A stretch of 64,000 bases of DNA from Streptomyces griseochromogenes (GTDB taxonomy: Bacteria > Actinomycetota > Actinomycetes > Streptomycetales > Streptomycetaceae): positions 7,998,001 to 8,062,000 of the forward strand of contig NZ_CP016279.1 in the NCBI RefSeq assembly GCF_001542625.1. Direction: 5' to 3'. A program made the translations under genes and the position numbers. Under the pieces are notes generated by a model. That model searched no databases. It saw only the letters and a list, made by a program, of their open reading frames with translations, and was not told where the DNA came from. Below are positions 23,568 through 31,942 of the stretch, in pieces (the first letter of the stretch is position 1; every line of letters starts with the position of its first letter).

Positions 23568-24416
23568 ATGGCCGAGCGTCCGGGACGACAGCCGCGCAAG
23601 CCCCGTACCGCACGGGTGGTGCGCACCGAGCGGCTCACCCCGCACATGCAGCGCGTGGTGCTCGGTGGCGAGGGACTCGCCGGTCTCCCGGCGGACACCT
23701 GCACCGACCACTACGTGAAGCTGCTGTTCGCACCGGCGGGCGTGAGCTACCCGGAGCCCTTCGACCTGGAGCGGATCCGGGCGGAGTTCCCCCGTGAGCA
23801 GTGGCCGGTCACGCGGACGTACACGGTGCGCGCCTGGGACCCCGAACACCTCGAACTGACCCTGGACTTCGTCATCCACGGCGACGAGGGCCTGGCCGGG
23901 CCGTGGGCCGCCCGGGTGCGGCCCGGGGAGACCGTGCGCTTCATCGGTCCTGGTGGCGCGTACGCGCCCGACCCGAGCGCCGACTGGCATCTGCTCGCCG
24001 GTGACGAGAGCGCGCTGCCCGCGATCGCCCGCGCCCTGGAGTCGCTGCCGGCCGGTACCCGGGCGCATGCCTTCGTGGAGGTGTCGGGCCCCGAGGAGGA
24101 GCAGAAGATCGACTCCGAAGTGGAGGTCGTCTGGCTGCACCGCGGGGACCGGCCGGTGGGCGAGGCCCTGCTGGAGGCGGTGGAGGCGCTCACGTTCCCG
24201 CAGGGCCGGCTGCAGGCGTTCGTGCACGGTGAGGCGACCTTCGTGAAGGAGCTGCGCCGGCTGCTGCGGGTCGAGCTGCAGATCCCGCGCGAGGACCTGT
24301 CGATCTCCGGTTACTGGCGCCTCGGCCACAACGAGGACGGCTGGCAGGCCGGCAAGCGGGAGTGGAACGCCCGTATCGAGGCCGAGCAGGAGAGCGGCGG
24401 GGCCGCGGCCGCGTAG
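23568..24416 (+). CDS. Siderophore-interacting protein (FAD-dependent ferric-siderophore reductase)
   Basis: A 282-residue flavoprotein of the SIP/ViuB family: a FAD-binding domain (TYTVRAWDPE, the RxYTVR motif, and GPWAARVRPGETVRFIGPGG) and an NAD(P)H domain (WHLLAGDESALPAIARALE, VHGEATFVKELRRLLR, YWRLGHNEDGW). It reduces iron in imported ferric siderophores, in the cytoplasm. I chose the ATG at 23568 because GGAGG at 23558-23562 precedes it; an ATG at 23550 would place that site inside the gene. An iron box directly upstream predicts iron repression. Confidence 0.92.
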   Translation: MAERPGRQPRKPRTARVVRTERLTPHMQRVVLGGEGLAGLPADTCTDHYVKLLFAPAGVSYPEPFDLERIRAEFPREQWPVTRTYTVRAWDPEHLELTLDFVIHGDEGLAGPWAARVRPGETVRFIGPGGAYAPDPSADWHLLAGDESALPAIARALESLPAGTRAHAFVEVSGPEEEQKIDSEVEVVWLHRGDRPVGEALLEAVEALTFPQGRLQAFVHGEATFVKELRRLLRVELQIPREDLSISGYWRLGHNEDGWQAGKREWNARIEAEQESGGAAAA

Positions 24417-24427
24417 GACCGGCCCGC

Positions 24428-25366
24428 TCAGGGCGCCGTTTCGTTGATCTTGCCGAAGGGGACGTGCACGCTCGGGGTGGTCCGCGAGGTGCGCTCCAGG
24501 TGGGTCACCTGGTCGTCGAAGAAGATGTGCGGGTTCAGCACCTTCATGACGGCGCCCTTCTCTATGCCGCCGAGGAAGAAGGCGTCGTTGACGGTGACGC
24601 CCCACTTCTTCAGGCTCGTCACGGCACGCTCGTGCGTCGGCGCGCTGCGCGCGGTCACGATGGAGACGTGCACCCGGATCCTGTAGTCCGGGTCGTCGCG
24701 CCGGCGCTGCTCCTCGCGGCGCTGTATCCGGTTCACACTGGCCAGGAAGTCGCGCAGCGGCCCGGGGTCGTGCGGGGTCGCGGCATTGCGGGCCTCATGG
24801 GCGCGGAACTCCTCCAGACCGCCCGTCTGGTACACCTGCTCCGAGGCGTCACCGGCCAGGACGCCGTCGAAGTCGAAGGCGATGCGCAGATCCCGGTCGA
24901 CGGGGTCGTCCGCGTGCGGGGAGCCGAGGACGTGCCCCGCGGGCAGGCCCGCGGCGACGGCCTCGCGCACATCGTCCCCGTTCGCCGACAGGAACAGCGA
25001 CATGTTGAAGGCCGTCATGAACGGGTGGGGGGACCGCCCCTGCATGAAGACGGCCCGGGTGATCGGCAGGTCGTGCGCCTGGATGGAGCGCATGACCCGC
25101 AGACCGGTGTCGGGGTCGTTGCGCGAGAGGATGATGACCTCGACGAGCGGATCCCCGGGGTCGCCGAGGTCGTTCAGCGACAGCAGCCGCTGGACGAACG
25201 CGAACGCGACCCCGGGGCGGAGCGTGTTGTCCAGATTCTCTTCCTGGTAGGCCCGGTAGGCCTCCTCCCCCTGCTCCCGGAACACCGCGTCCGACTCCTC
25301 CAGATCGAACAGGGCGCTGGAGGCGACGCCGATGACGAGTCGGTCCGCAAGCTCGTAGGGCGGCAT
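24428..25366 (-). CDS. Cytosolic 5'-nucleotidase (NT5C1-like, HAD-related)
   Basis: A 312-residue member of the PF06189-type 5'-nucleotidase family. The hydrolase motif DFDGVLAGDAS (residues ~168-178) gives the catalytic aspartates; earlier conserved segments are VIGVASSALFDL and EVIILSRNDPDTGLRVM. A late motif is GGIEKGAVMKVLNPHIFFDDQ. It would dephosphorylate nucleoside monophosphates. Start is the ATG at 25366, preceded by GAGGTGAAGG; a GTG three codons up is the alternative. Converges on the siderophore-interacting protein with 11 bp between the stops. Confidence 0.8.
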   Translation of the reverse strand: MPPYELADRLVIGVASSALFDLEESDAVFREQGEEAYRAYQEENLDNTLRPGVAFAFVQRLLSLNDLGDPGDPLVEVIILSRNDPDTGLRVMRSIQAHDLPITRAVFMQGRSPHPFMTAFNMSLFLSANGDDVREAVAAGLPAGHVLGSPHADDPVDRDLRIAFDFDGVLAGDASEQVYQTGGLEEFRAHEARNAATPHDPGPLRDFLASVNRIQRREEQRRRDDPDYRIRVHVSIVTARSAPTHERAVTSLKKWGVTVNDAFFLGGIEKGAVMKVLNPHIFFDDQVTHLERTSRTTPSVHVPFGKINETAP

Positions 25367-25443
25367 GACCTTCACCTCGGGGCGGGAGAATCGGACGCCC
25401 CATCATGTCATCGATCAAGCGGCGGATCCGGGCCCGGAAGCGC

Positions 25444-26220
25444 TCACACCGACCGCTGGTACGACCTGAGCGCCCTGATCGACAGCCACACCGCGGCCAC
25501 GGCCAGCGCCAGCAGCGCCCCGCCCCGGTCGGCCACGGCCATCCGGTCGGGGTGTGCGGACAGCGCCGAACGGCCCGCCACCATGGCCCAGTTGAGCGGG
25601 TTGAAGTCGGCGACGTGCCGCATCCAGCCCGGCATCTGGGACGGCGCCATGAAGGCGGAGGACAGGAAGGTGAGCGGCAGCAGCAGGAAGGTGTTGATAC
25701 CGATGACCGACTCGCGTTCGCGCACCAGCATGCCCAGCGCGTTGGACAGCGCACCGAAGACCGTGCCGAGCAGCACGGAGGCCAGGACCAGGACCGCGAT
25801 GCCGCCGAGTCCGCCCGGGTAGTCGGCACCGCCGAGCAGCCCCAGCAGGACGATGATCACCGACTGGAGCGCGGTGACCAGACCGTTGTTGACGACGTTG
25901 CCGTTCATCAGCGCGGCCCTGCTGACCGGGCTGGTCAGGAAGCGGTCGAGGGTGCCGCGCTGGATCTCCTCCAGCGTGCCCATCCCGGCCCACATGTTGG
26001 AGCTGAGGGCGCTCATCACCACCACACCCGGCACCAGGTAGTCCAGGTAGGAGGTGGTGCCGAAGCCGCCCAGTTCGACCACCTTCTTGAAGAGGCCGCC
26101 GAAGAGGAACAGCCAGATCACCGGCTGGACCAGGGTGATGATCGCATAGGCGGGCTGCCGGGCGAACACCAGCAGCTGACGCTGTGTCATGTACCAGGTC
26201 TGTGCAACGGCGTTGCTCAT
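25444..26220 (-). CDS. ABC-2 type exporter permease (DrrB-like)
   Basis: A 258-residue protein with six predicted membrane helices. Family signatures are QPVIWLFLFGGLF near the start, the pair EEIQRGTLDRFLTSPVSR and LLPLTFLSSAFMAP, and FNPLNWAMVAGR near the end. It pairs with the ATPase upstream (4-bp ATGA overlap) as a two-component drug or lipid exporter resembling DrrAB. The cargo is unknown. Start ATG at 26220. Confidence 0.9.
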   Translation of the reverse strand: MSNAVAQTWYMTQRQLLVFARQPAYAIITLVQPVIWLFLFGGLFKKVVELGGFGTTSYLDYLVPGVVVMSALSSNMWAGMGTLEEIQRGTLDRFLTSPVSRAALMNGNVVNNGLVTALQSVIIVLLGLLGGADYPGGLGGIAVLVLASVLLGTVFGALSNALGMLVRERESVIGINTFLLLPLTFLSSAFMAPSQMPGWMRHVADFNPLNWAMVAGRSALSAHPDRMAVADRGGALLALAVAAVWLSIRALRSYQRSV

Positions 26221-27224
26221 CGCGCACCTCCGGCGGGCACGAGGGTCCCGGCGCTCTGCGCCTCGGCGTAACGACGGCCCGCGTGGCGGAGGTAGACGTC
26301 GTCCAGCGAGGGCCGGGCGACGGTCGCGGAGGCGACGGTGACCCCGGCGCGCTCCAGACCGGCGAGCAGCCCGGGCATGGCGGCCGCTCCGTCGTCGGCG
26401 CGGACGCTGATCCGGCGCCCCTCGCACAGCACCTCGTGCACGCCGGGCAGTGCGCCCAGGGCGTCGGTGAGCAGCGCGCGGCCCGCCTCGCCGACCGGCT
26501 CGCGCAGTTCCAGACGGACTGCGTCGCCGCGCAGTTCGCCCTTGAGCGCGTCCGGAGTCCCCTCGACGACGACCCGGCCGCGGTCGACGATCGCGATGCG
26601 CCCGGCGAGCCGGTCGGCCTCCTCCAGGTAGTGCGTGGTGAGCAGGATGGTCAGCCCCTCCTCGCCGGCCAGGCGGCCGATCTCCTCCCACATCGCGGTG
26701 CGCGCCTCGGGGTCCAGGCCGGTGGTCGGCTCGTCCAGGAAGAGCACCTCGGGCCGGTGCACCAGCCCGAGGGCCACGTCCAGGCGGCGCCGCATGCCGC
26801 CCGAGTAGCCCTTGACCGGGCGCCGGGCGGCATCGGCGAGGGCGAACCGCTCCAGCAGCTCGTCCGCCCGGCGGGTCAGCGTGGCGCCCCGCATCCCGTG
26901 GAGCCTGCCCTGGAGCAGGAGGTTCTCGCGGCCGGTCGCCACCGGGTCGGCGCCGGAGTGCTGGGCGACCACGCCGATGGCGCGGCGCACCCGGTCGGGG
27001 TGGCGCAGTACGTCGTGTCCGGCGACGGTGGCGGTGCCGGAGTCGGGACGGGCGAGGGTGGTCAGGATCTTCACGGTGGTGGACTTGCCGGCGCCGTTGG
27101 GGCCGAGCAGCCCGAAGACGGTGCCGGCAGTGACGGTGACGTCCATGCCGTTCAGGGCGGTGACGTCCCCGGGATAGGTCTTGATCAGCTGGCGCGCCTC
27201 GACTGCGGGCGCACGGGTGTTCAT
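26217..27224 (-). CDS. ABC exporter ATP-binding protein (DrrA-like)
   Basis: A 335-residue ATPase: Walker A LLGPNGAGKST, Q-loop VAQHSGADP, signature YSGGMRRRLD, Walker B VLFLDEPTTGLDP and the H-loop LLTTHYLEEAD. The C-terminal ~90 residues (LEGTPDAL onwards to LDDVYLRHAGRRY) are the DrrA-type regulatory extension; the LDDVYLRHAG ending is characteristic. Start ATG at 27224 with GGAGAGCAG upstream. An ATCAGC/GCTGAT inverted repeat lies about 27-50 bp in front. A PadR regulator with its own terminator lies upstream on the same strand and is a likely controller. Confidence 0.93.
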   Translation of the reverse strand: MNTRAPAVEARQLIKTYPGDVTALNGMDVTVTAGTVFGLLGPNGAGKSTTVKILTTLARPDSGTATVAGHDVLRHPDRVRRAIGVVAQHSGADPVATGRENLLLQGRLHGMRGATLTRRADELLERFALADAARRPVKGYSGGMRRRLDVALGLVHRPEVLFLDEPTTGLDPEARTAMWEEIGRLAGEEGLTILLTTHYLEEADRLAGRIAIVDRGRVVVEGTPDALKGELRGDAVRLELREPVGEAGRALLTDALGALPGVHEVLCEGRRISVRADDGAAAMPGLLAGLERAGVTVASATVARPSLDDVYLRHAGRRYAEAQSAGTLVPAGGAR

Positions 27225-27250
27225 GTCGGCTGCTCTCCTCGGTGAGCGGT

Positions 27251-27274
27251 ATCAGCGGATGACGGTCGGCTGAT
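27251..27274. promoter_or_regulatory. Inverted repeat in front of the drrAB-type operon
   Basis: ATCAGC (27251-27256) and GCTGAT (27269-27274) with a 12-bp spacer, between the ATPase start and the upstream hairpin. Spacing of about two helical turns suits a dimeric repressor; the binding protein is unknown. Confidence 0.35.
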
Positions 27275-27359
27275 CCGCGCGAAGAGCGCCCGGCTATCCT
27301 GGGTGTGCCGCACCTCGATCGCCTGGAGCCGCTTCACGGCGGATTCAGCCCGGGGTTCG

Positions 27360-27399
27360 AGACCCCGGCAAGGCTGCTGCAACAGCCCTGCCGGGGTCT
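27360..27399. terminator. Terminator-like hairpin after the PadR gene
   Basis: AGACCCCGGCA (27360-27370) pairs with TGCCGGGGTCT (27389-27399) over 11 bp; inside it GGCTG (27372-27376) pairs with CAGCC (27383-27387). No U-tract. It lies 14 bp past the PadR stop and should separate that transcript from the exporter operon. Confidence 0.6.
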
Positions 27400-27412
27400 G
27401 TTCGGTTCTGGG

Positions 27413-28060
27413 TCACTCCTCGGTGTCGTGCGCCTCCAACTCCCGGAACTCGGGCGGGATCTCGCCCGTTTCATGGAACCGCCGCCAGCCGTCGACTCCG
27501 GGCAGGGTGCCCTTCCCGATCTCGTCCAGGACGTCGCGCACCCATGTGGCCTGCGCCTGAAGCATGTGCAGCTGGTACTCGGTCTCCACCAGGAAGAGCC
27601 GCGGCAGCGTCTCGTACAGCTTCTGCAGGGCCCCGCGACCGCTGGCCACCTGCACCTCCAGGGTCGCGAGCCGCTCCTCCAGGAGCCGGACGACCTCGTC
27701 GGGGTGCAGCACCCCCATGAGGGAGAGCGCGGTCTCGAAGATCGGGAACTCCTTGACCGGTACGGCCATGAGGTCGGACATCCACTCGGTCAGCTCCTCG
27801 CGCCCGGCGTCGGTGAGGCCGTAGACGGTGCGCTCGGGGCGGTTGCCCTGCCGCTCGACGTCGGTCACCTCGACGAAACCGTGCTTCTCGAGGTTCTGCA
27901 CGACCGTGTAGAGCGAGCCGTAATTGATCTTCGTACTCGTGTCCTTGCCCTGCCGGCGCAGGGTCTGGGCGATCTCGTACGGATGCATCGGCTTCTGCCA
28001 GAGGGTCGCCAGGACGGCGAGCGCCAGCGGATTGCCGAGCTTTCGGCGCTTGACGCCCAT
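27413..28060 (-). CDS. PadR-family transcriptional regulator
   Basis: A 215-residue PadR regulator. The winged helix covers about residues 10-85 (LALAVLATLWQKPMHPYEIAQTLRRQG, INYGSLYTVVQNLEKHGFVEV, RTVYGLTDAGREELTEWM); a long C-terminal helical domain with dimerisation coiled coil follows (RLLEERLATLEVQVASGRG). The C-terminal domain is of the long (Vir) type. Start ATG at 28060 with GAGGTGGTGGTC upstream. Preceded by a TTGACC-18-TATGTT promoter with an ATACA/TGTAT palindrome on its -35, so it is probably autorepressed; the exporter downstream is the probable target. Confidence 0.9.
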   Translation of the reverse strand: MGVKRRKLGNPLALAVLATLWQKPMHPYEIAQTLRRQGKDTSTKINYGSLYTVVQNLEKHGFVEVTDVERQGNRPERTVYGLTDAGREELTEWMSDLMAVPVKEFPIFETALSLMGVLHPDEVVRLLEERLATLEVQVASGRGALQKLYETLPRLFLVETEYQLHMLQAQATWVRDVLDEIGKGTLPGVDGWRRFHETGEIPPEFRELEAHDTEE

Positions 28061-28093
28061 GACCACCACCTCGCTTCCGAATATCCGTGGACG

Positions 28094-28137
28094 AACATAT
28101 CGCGAGTTCTCCGCCACGGTCAATACACACGATGTAT
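28094..28137 (-). promoter_or_regulatory. PadR promoter and ATACA/TGTAT operator
   Basis: Minus strand: TTGACC (complement of 28118-28123), 18-bp spacer, TATGTT (complement of 28094-28099). ATACA (28123-28127), CACGA, TGTAT (28133-28137) forms a perfect palindrome abutting the -35, the kind of site PadR proteins bind. Related ATATCGCG and TGTATCGCG half-copies lie around 28097 and 28133. Confidence 0.6.
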
Positions 28138-28185
28138 CGCGTTCCGGAGTCCACCGCGAGGCCGGTGGCTTCGCGGCAGGCGCGG

Positions 28186-28776
28186 TCAGTCTCCGCGCAC
28201 GCGTGCGTGCAGGTGCATGTCGTGCCAGCCGTCCGCGTGCAGGCAGGCGCTGCGCTTGGTGCCCTCCAGGGCGAAGCCGGTCTTGGCGGCCACGCGGCAG
28301 GACGCCTCGTTGGCGGTGGCGTGCAGGAGTTCGAGGCGGTGCAGGCCGATCTCCTCGAAGGCCCAGCGGGTCAGCGTGGTCGTGGAGCGCGCCGCGACGC
28401 CCCGGCCCCGGGCCTGTGCCACGGTCCAGTACGCGACCTCGGCCACACCGTCGCCGAGCATGATCTGCCGGAGGGCGACCCGGCCCAACAGCTCGTCCGT
28501 GTCCTCCTCCACGACGGCCCACTGGGCGTTGTCCTCGCCCTCCCAGGACGACCGCCACTCCTCGATCCAGGCGGCGGCCTCGTCCTCGGAGTCGCAGGAC
28601 TTGATGTGCCACTGGTGCAGGACCGGATCCTGGAAGGCGGCATGTACGGCGGGCGCGTCCGAAGCCCGCCAAGGGCGAAGGACCAGGCCGTCGCCGGTCG
28701 GGAGGGTGGGCTGCGGGGTACGGGCGAGGACTCCGGCGGTCAGAACCGGGCTGGTGAGGTAGGGCATGATCGGCAT
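28186..28776 (-). CDS. GNAT-family N-acetyltransferase (RimJ/RimL-like)
   Basis: About 196 residues. The acceptor region (LRPWRASDAPAVHAAFQDPVLHQWH), the RimL-type strand pair (AQWAVVEEDTDELLGRVALR) and the acetyl-CoA pyrophosphate loop in YWTVAQARGRGVAARST are all present; RLELLHATANEASCRVAAKTGF is the C-terminal signature. It acetylates an amine of a small molecule or protein N-terminus. Start is the ATG at 28776, or the one at 28767. Divergent from the RluA gene. Confidence 0.85.
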   Translation of the reverse strand: MPIMPYLTSPVLTAGVLARTPQPTLPTGDGLVLRPWRASDAPAVHAAFQDPVLHQWHIKSCDSEDEAAAWIEEWRSSWEGEDNAQWAVVEEDTDELLGRVALRQIMLGDGVAEVAYWTVAQARGRGVAARSTTTLTRWAFEEIGLHRLELLHATANEASCRVAAKTGFALEGTKRSACLHADGWHDMHLHARVRGD

Positions 28777-28821
28777 CCTGCCAAGGTCCCGGGCCGTGCC
28801 CCAACCGTATTCTGGGTGGCG

Positions 28822-29775
28822 ATGAGACGCCGTACGCCACCCCCGCCCGCCCCGCTCCCCCAGCACGACGGAGTCGACCCGGTGCGGGTGCGGCTGCCGT
28901 TCGGCGGGCAGTGGGCCACCGTTCGGGAGCATCTGGTGGAGCGGCTGACGGGCGCCGGGCCCGGCGTGGTCGCGGGGATGTTCGACGCGGGGCTGGTGGT
29001 GGCGGCCGACGGGCGGGCGGTGGCGCCGGACGCGCCGTACGAACCGGGGATGTTCGTGTGGTTCCACCGGGAGCTGCCCGAGGAGATCACCGTGCCGTTC
29101 CCGGTGGAGGTGGTCCACCGGGATGAGCACATCGTCGTCGCCGACAAACCGCACTTCCTCGCGACGACCCCGCGCGGCACGCATGTCGCCGAGACCGCGC
29201 TGGCCCGGCTGCGCCGCGAGCTGGACCTCCCTTCGCTGACCGCCGCGCACCGGCTGGACCGGCTCACCGCCGGACTCGTGCTGTTCACGGTGCGGCCCGA
29301 GGAGCGCGGGGCGTACCAGACGCTGTTCCGGGACCGGCGGGTGCGCAAGGAGTACGAGGCCGTCGCGCCCTACGATCCCGCGCTCACCCTGCCCCGGACC
29401 GTGCGCAGCCGGATCGTGAAGGAGCGCGGGGTGCCGGCCGCCCGGGAGGTCGAGGGCGAGCCGAACGCGGTGACGCGGGTGGAGTCGGCCGGGCACCGGG
29501 CGGGTCTTGGCCGGTACCGGCTCATCCCCGAGACCGGGCAGACCCATCAGCTGCGGGTGCATCTGAGCGCGCTGGGCGTGCCCATCCTCGGCGACCCGCT
29601 CTATCCGGAGGTGACCGCCCCCGTACCGGCCGGTGACTTCCGGCGTCCGCTGCAACTGCTCGCGCGGAGGCTGGAGTTCACCGATCCGGTCACGGGGGCG
29701 GAGCACACCTTCGTCAGCGGGCGGACGCTGTCGGCGTGGTCGGACCCGGCCGAGTGGGCCGACCGGGCGCCGTAG
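28822..29775 (+). CDS. RluA-family pseudouridine synthase
   Basis: A 317-residue RNA pseudouridine synthase. The catalytic Asp lies in AHRLDRLTAGLVLF, with ETGQTHQLRVHLSALGVPILGDPLYP (the RluA C-terminal signature) following. An N-terminal S4-like part (RLPFGGQWATVREHLVERL) has the S4-domain shape. It converts uridine to pseudouridine in rRNA or tRNA; the site is unknown. Start is the ATG at 28822, 8 nt behind a TATTCT box (28808-28813), so the message may be leaderless. Ends 19 bp before the converging P450 gene. Confidence 0.92.
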   Translation: MRRRTPPPPAPLPQHDGVDPVRVRLPFGGQWATVREHLVERLTGAGPGVVAGMFDAGLVVAADGRAVAPDAPYEPGMFVWFHRELPEEITVPFPVEVVHRDEHIVVADKPHFLATTPRGTHVAETALARLRRELDLPSLTAAHRLDRLTAGLVLFTVRPEERGAYQTLFRDRRVRKEYEAVAPYDPALTLPRTVRSRIVKERGVPAAREVEGEPNAVTRVESAGHRAGLGRYRLIPETGQTHQLRVHLSALGVPILGDPLYPEVTAPVPAGDFRRPLQLLARRLEFTDPVTGAEHTFVSGRTLSAWSDPAEWADRAP

Positions 29776-29793
29776 CCGCGCCGCCCCTCGGCA

Positions 29794-31275
29794 TCACTCG
29801 CCGCGCCACCAGCGCAGCAGGCGCCGCCACAAGCCGGCGCGGCGGGCCTGCCGCGGTGCGACGGCGGGCTCGGGAACCGGCGGCGGGACCATCGGCCGGG
29901 GCTCGGCGGCGGGTGCCGGCTCCGTGCGCGGGGTGCCGGTCTGCCAGGTGGCGCGCTGCGACGGGATGGGTGCGGGGCTGGGCGGGCGCTGCACGTCCTG
30001 CTGGGGCTTCGGTTCGAAGCGCACCGGCAGGGCCACCAGGTGCCGGGAGGCGATGGACGACCGCCAGCGCAGGTCCTCCTCGGGGCAGTCCAGCTGGATG
30101 TCCGAGAGCCGCGTCAGCAGGGCGTCCACGCCGACGTCGGCGATGGCACGGCCGATGTCCTGGCCGGGGCACTCGTGCGGGCCGCCCCCGAAGGCGAGGT
30201 GCGAGCGGTTGCCCTGCATGCTGGCGGACAGGTCCGGGCGGACGCGCGGGTCCACGTTGCCCGGGGCGGGCGCGAAGAGCAGTCCGTCGCCCTTGCGGAT
30301 GATCTGGCCGCCCAGCTCCGTGTCCTGCTTGGCGAAGTAGCCCAGGACCGTGCTGAACGGCGGCTCGTCCCACAGGGACTGCTCGATCGCCTCCGGCACG
30401 GTCATCTGGCCGCCGTTGAGCTGGGCGCGGAAGCCCGGCTCGGTCAGGACCATGCGCAGCGCGTTGGCGAGCAGGTTGGCGGTGGCCTCGTAGGCCGCGA
30501 ACAGGACGAGGCGCAGATGTTCGCGCACCTCGTCGTCGGTCAGCCCCGCGGGGTGGGTGATGAGGTGACTGGTGAAGTCGTCGTCGGGCCGGGCACGGCG
30601 GCGGGTGGTGAGCCGGCTCAGCGCGTCCATGACGTAGGTATGGCTCTGGATGGCGGTCTCGGTGCCCTTGAGGGCGTCGCGGGCGGCCTGCACCATCCGG
30701 TCGTTGTACTCCTCCGGCATGCCGAAAAGCTCGCACATGACGGCCATCGGCAGGTGCTCGGCGAACTGGGAGACCAGGTCGGCACGGCCCCGTTCGCAGA
30801 AGTCGTTGACCAGTTCCTGGGTGTAGCGGCCGATGTGACGGCGCATGTTGCGGTGGTCGATGGTCGACATGGCGCCGGTGACCGCCGCGCGCAGCCGCTG
30901 GTGCTCGTCGCCCTCGGCGTGCGAGCAGATGGGCTGCCAGGCGATGTGCGGCATGAGGGGGTGGTCGGGTTTGACCATGCCCTCCTGCAGCGGGGTCCAG
31001 ATCCGGCTGTCGCGGGTGTACTGGGCGGGGCTGCGCACCAGGTGCAGGTTCTCGGTGTGCCCGAGGACCACCCACATCGGTACGTCGTCGTGCAGCAGCA
31101 CGGGCGCCACGGGGCCGTGCTCGTCGCGCAGGCGCTCGTAGAGGTCGTCCAGGTCGGCCGCGTCGGGGCCGTAGAGCCGGTGCGGTCCCCCGGCGCCCAG
31201 GCCGTGGGCCGGGCAGCCCGGCGGCGGGCCGGGGACGGGGTCTGTGCCGGTCAGGGATTGCGGTTCAGGCGTCAC
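29794..31275 (-). CDS. rarE: Cytochrome P450 of conservon 9 (CYP157-type, RarE)
   Basis: A 493-residue P450. The heme loop is FGGGPHECPG (Cys369) and the I helix reads LFAAYEATAN. The K helix has EQSLWDEPP (298-306) where other P450s have EXXR: Gln299 and Trp302 replace Glu and Arg. This EQSLW motif is the published oddity of the Streptomyces CYP157 family. The conserved body ends near residue 422; a Pro-rich linker and a tryptophan/arginine tail (GLWRRLLRWWRGE) follow, an amphipathic helix that may touch the membrane. GTG start at 31275 after GGAG. Last gene of the conservon, 47 bp from the GTPase. In S. coelicolor rarE is a member of cvn9, which represses aerial mycelium formation. Confidence 0.88.
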   Translation of the reverse strand: MTPEPQSLTGTDPVPGPPPGCPAHGLGAGGPHRLYGPDAADLDDLYERLRDEHGPVAPVLLHDDVPMWVVLGHTENLHLVRSPAQYTRDSRIWTPLQEGMVKPDHPLMPHIAWQPICSHAEGDEHQRLRAAVTGAMSTIDHRNMRRHIGRYTQELVNDFCERGRADLVSQFAEHLPMAVMCELFGMPEEYNDRMVQAARDALKGTETAIQSHTYVMDALSRLTTRRRARPDDDFTSHLITHPAGLTDDEVREHLRLVLFAAYEATANLLANALRMVLTEPGFRAQLNGGQMTVPEAIEQSLWDEPPFSTVLGYFAKQDTELGGQIIRKGDGLLFAPAPGNVDPRVRPDLSASMQGNRSHLAFGGGPHECPGQDIGRAIADVGVDALLTRLSDIQLDCPEEDLRWRSSIASRHLVALPVRFEPKPQQDVQRPPSPAPIPSQRATWQTGTPRTEPAPAAEPRPMVPPPVPEPAVAPRQARRAGLWRRLLRWWRGE

Positions 31276-31321
31276 AGTGTCGCTCCGGAACGGAAGGTGT
31301 GGGGGTATTGCGGTATGCGGG

Positions 31322-31942
31322 TCAGGTGAGGGCGCCGGACAGGGCGAGCGAGTGCAGGAAGCGCATCAGGGTCATCAGTACCTCCTTGCTGGAGGCCCGG
31401 CGCCGCACATCGCAGTCCATGATCGGGATGTCCGGGGTCAGGTCCAGCGCGGTGCGCAGTTCCTCGACGGGGTAACGGGGCGCGTCGGGGAAGGAGTTGA
31501 TGGCGACGACGAAGGGCACCCCGCGCTCCTCCAGGCGTCCCATGACGTCGAAGCTGACTTCCAGGCGCCGGGTGTCGACCAGGACGACCGCGCCGAGCGC
31601 GCCTTCGAACAGGCCGTTCCACAGGAACCAGAAGCGCTCCTGGCCGGGGGTGCCGAAGAGATAGAGCACCAGCTTGTCGGTGATGCTGATGCGGCCGAAG
31701 TCCATGGCCACGGTGGTGGCGGTCTTGGATTCGGAGCCGTAGTTGTCGTCGACCCCGATGCCGGCCTGGGTCATGGTCTCCTCGGTGGTCAGCGGTCTGA
31801 TGTCGCTGACCGAACCGACCATGGTGGTCTTGCCGACGCCGAAGCCGCCCACGATCACGATTTTCACCGCGGCCTGCGCCGTGTGCGGCAGATGGTCCTC
31901 GGTGCGTGGTCCGGGGATGGTGTCAGAGCCGTTGAAGTCCAT
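31322..31942 (-). CDS. rarD: Conservon MglA-like small GTPase (RarD)
   Basis: A 206-residue Ras-like GTPase of the bacterial MglA/Rab-type conservon class. G1 GGFGVGKTT (about 32-40), a threonine-rich switch I (LTTEETMTQAG), G3 LYLFGTPGQERF with the usual DxxG replaced by TPGQ, G4 VAINSFPDA in place of NKxD, then a DCDVRRRASSKEV segment. The modified G3/G4 are normal for conservon GTPases. Its start overlaps the rarC stop by 20 bp. It should cycle between GDP and GTP on the membrane complex with RarA-C. Confidence 0.93.
   Translation of the reverse strand: MDFNGSDTIPGPRTEDHLPHTAQAAVKIVIVGGFGVGKTTMVGSVSDIRPLTTEETMTQAGIGVDDNYGSESKTATTVAMDFGRISITDKLVLYLFGTPGQERFWFLWNGLFEGALGAVVLVDTRRLEVSFDVMGRLEERGVPFVVAINSFPDAPRYPVEELRTALDLTPDIPIMDCDVRRRASSKEVLMTLMRFLHSLALSGALT

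Noticed and set aside
27295..27385. tRNA-like T-arm (CGGGG TTCGAGA CCCCG, around 27350-27366) possibly part of a tRNA or an att site
   Set aside because: No matching acceptor stem, D-arm or anticodon arm could be built around it; its 3' half belongs to the long hairpin at 27360-27399.
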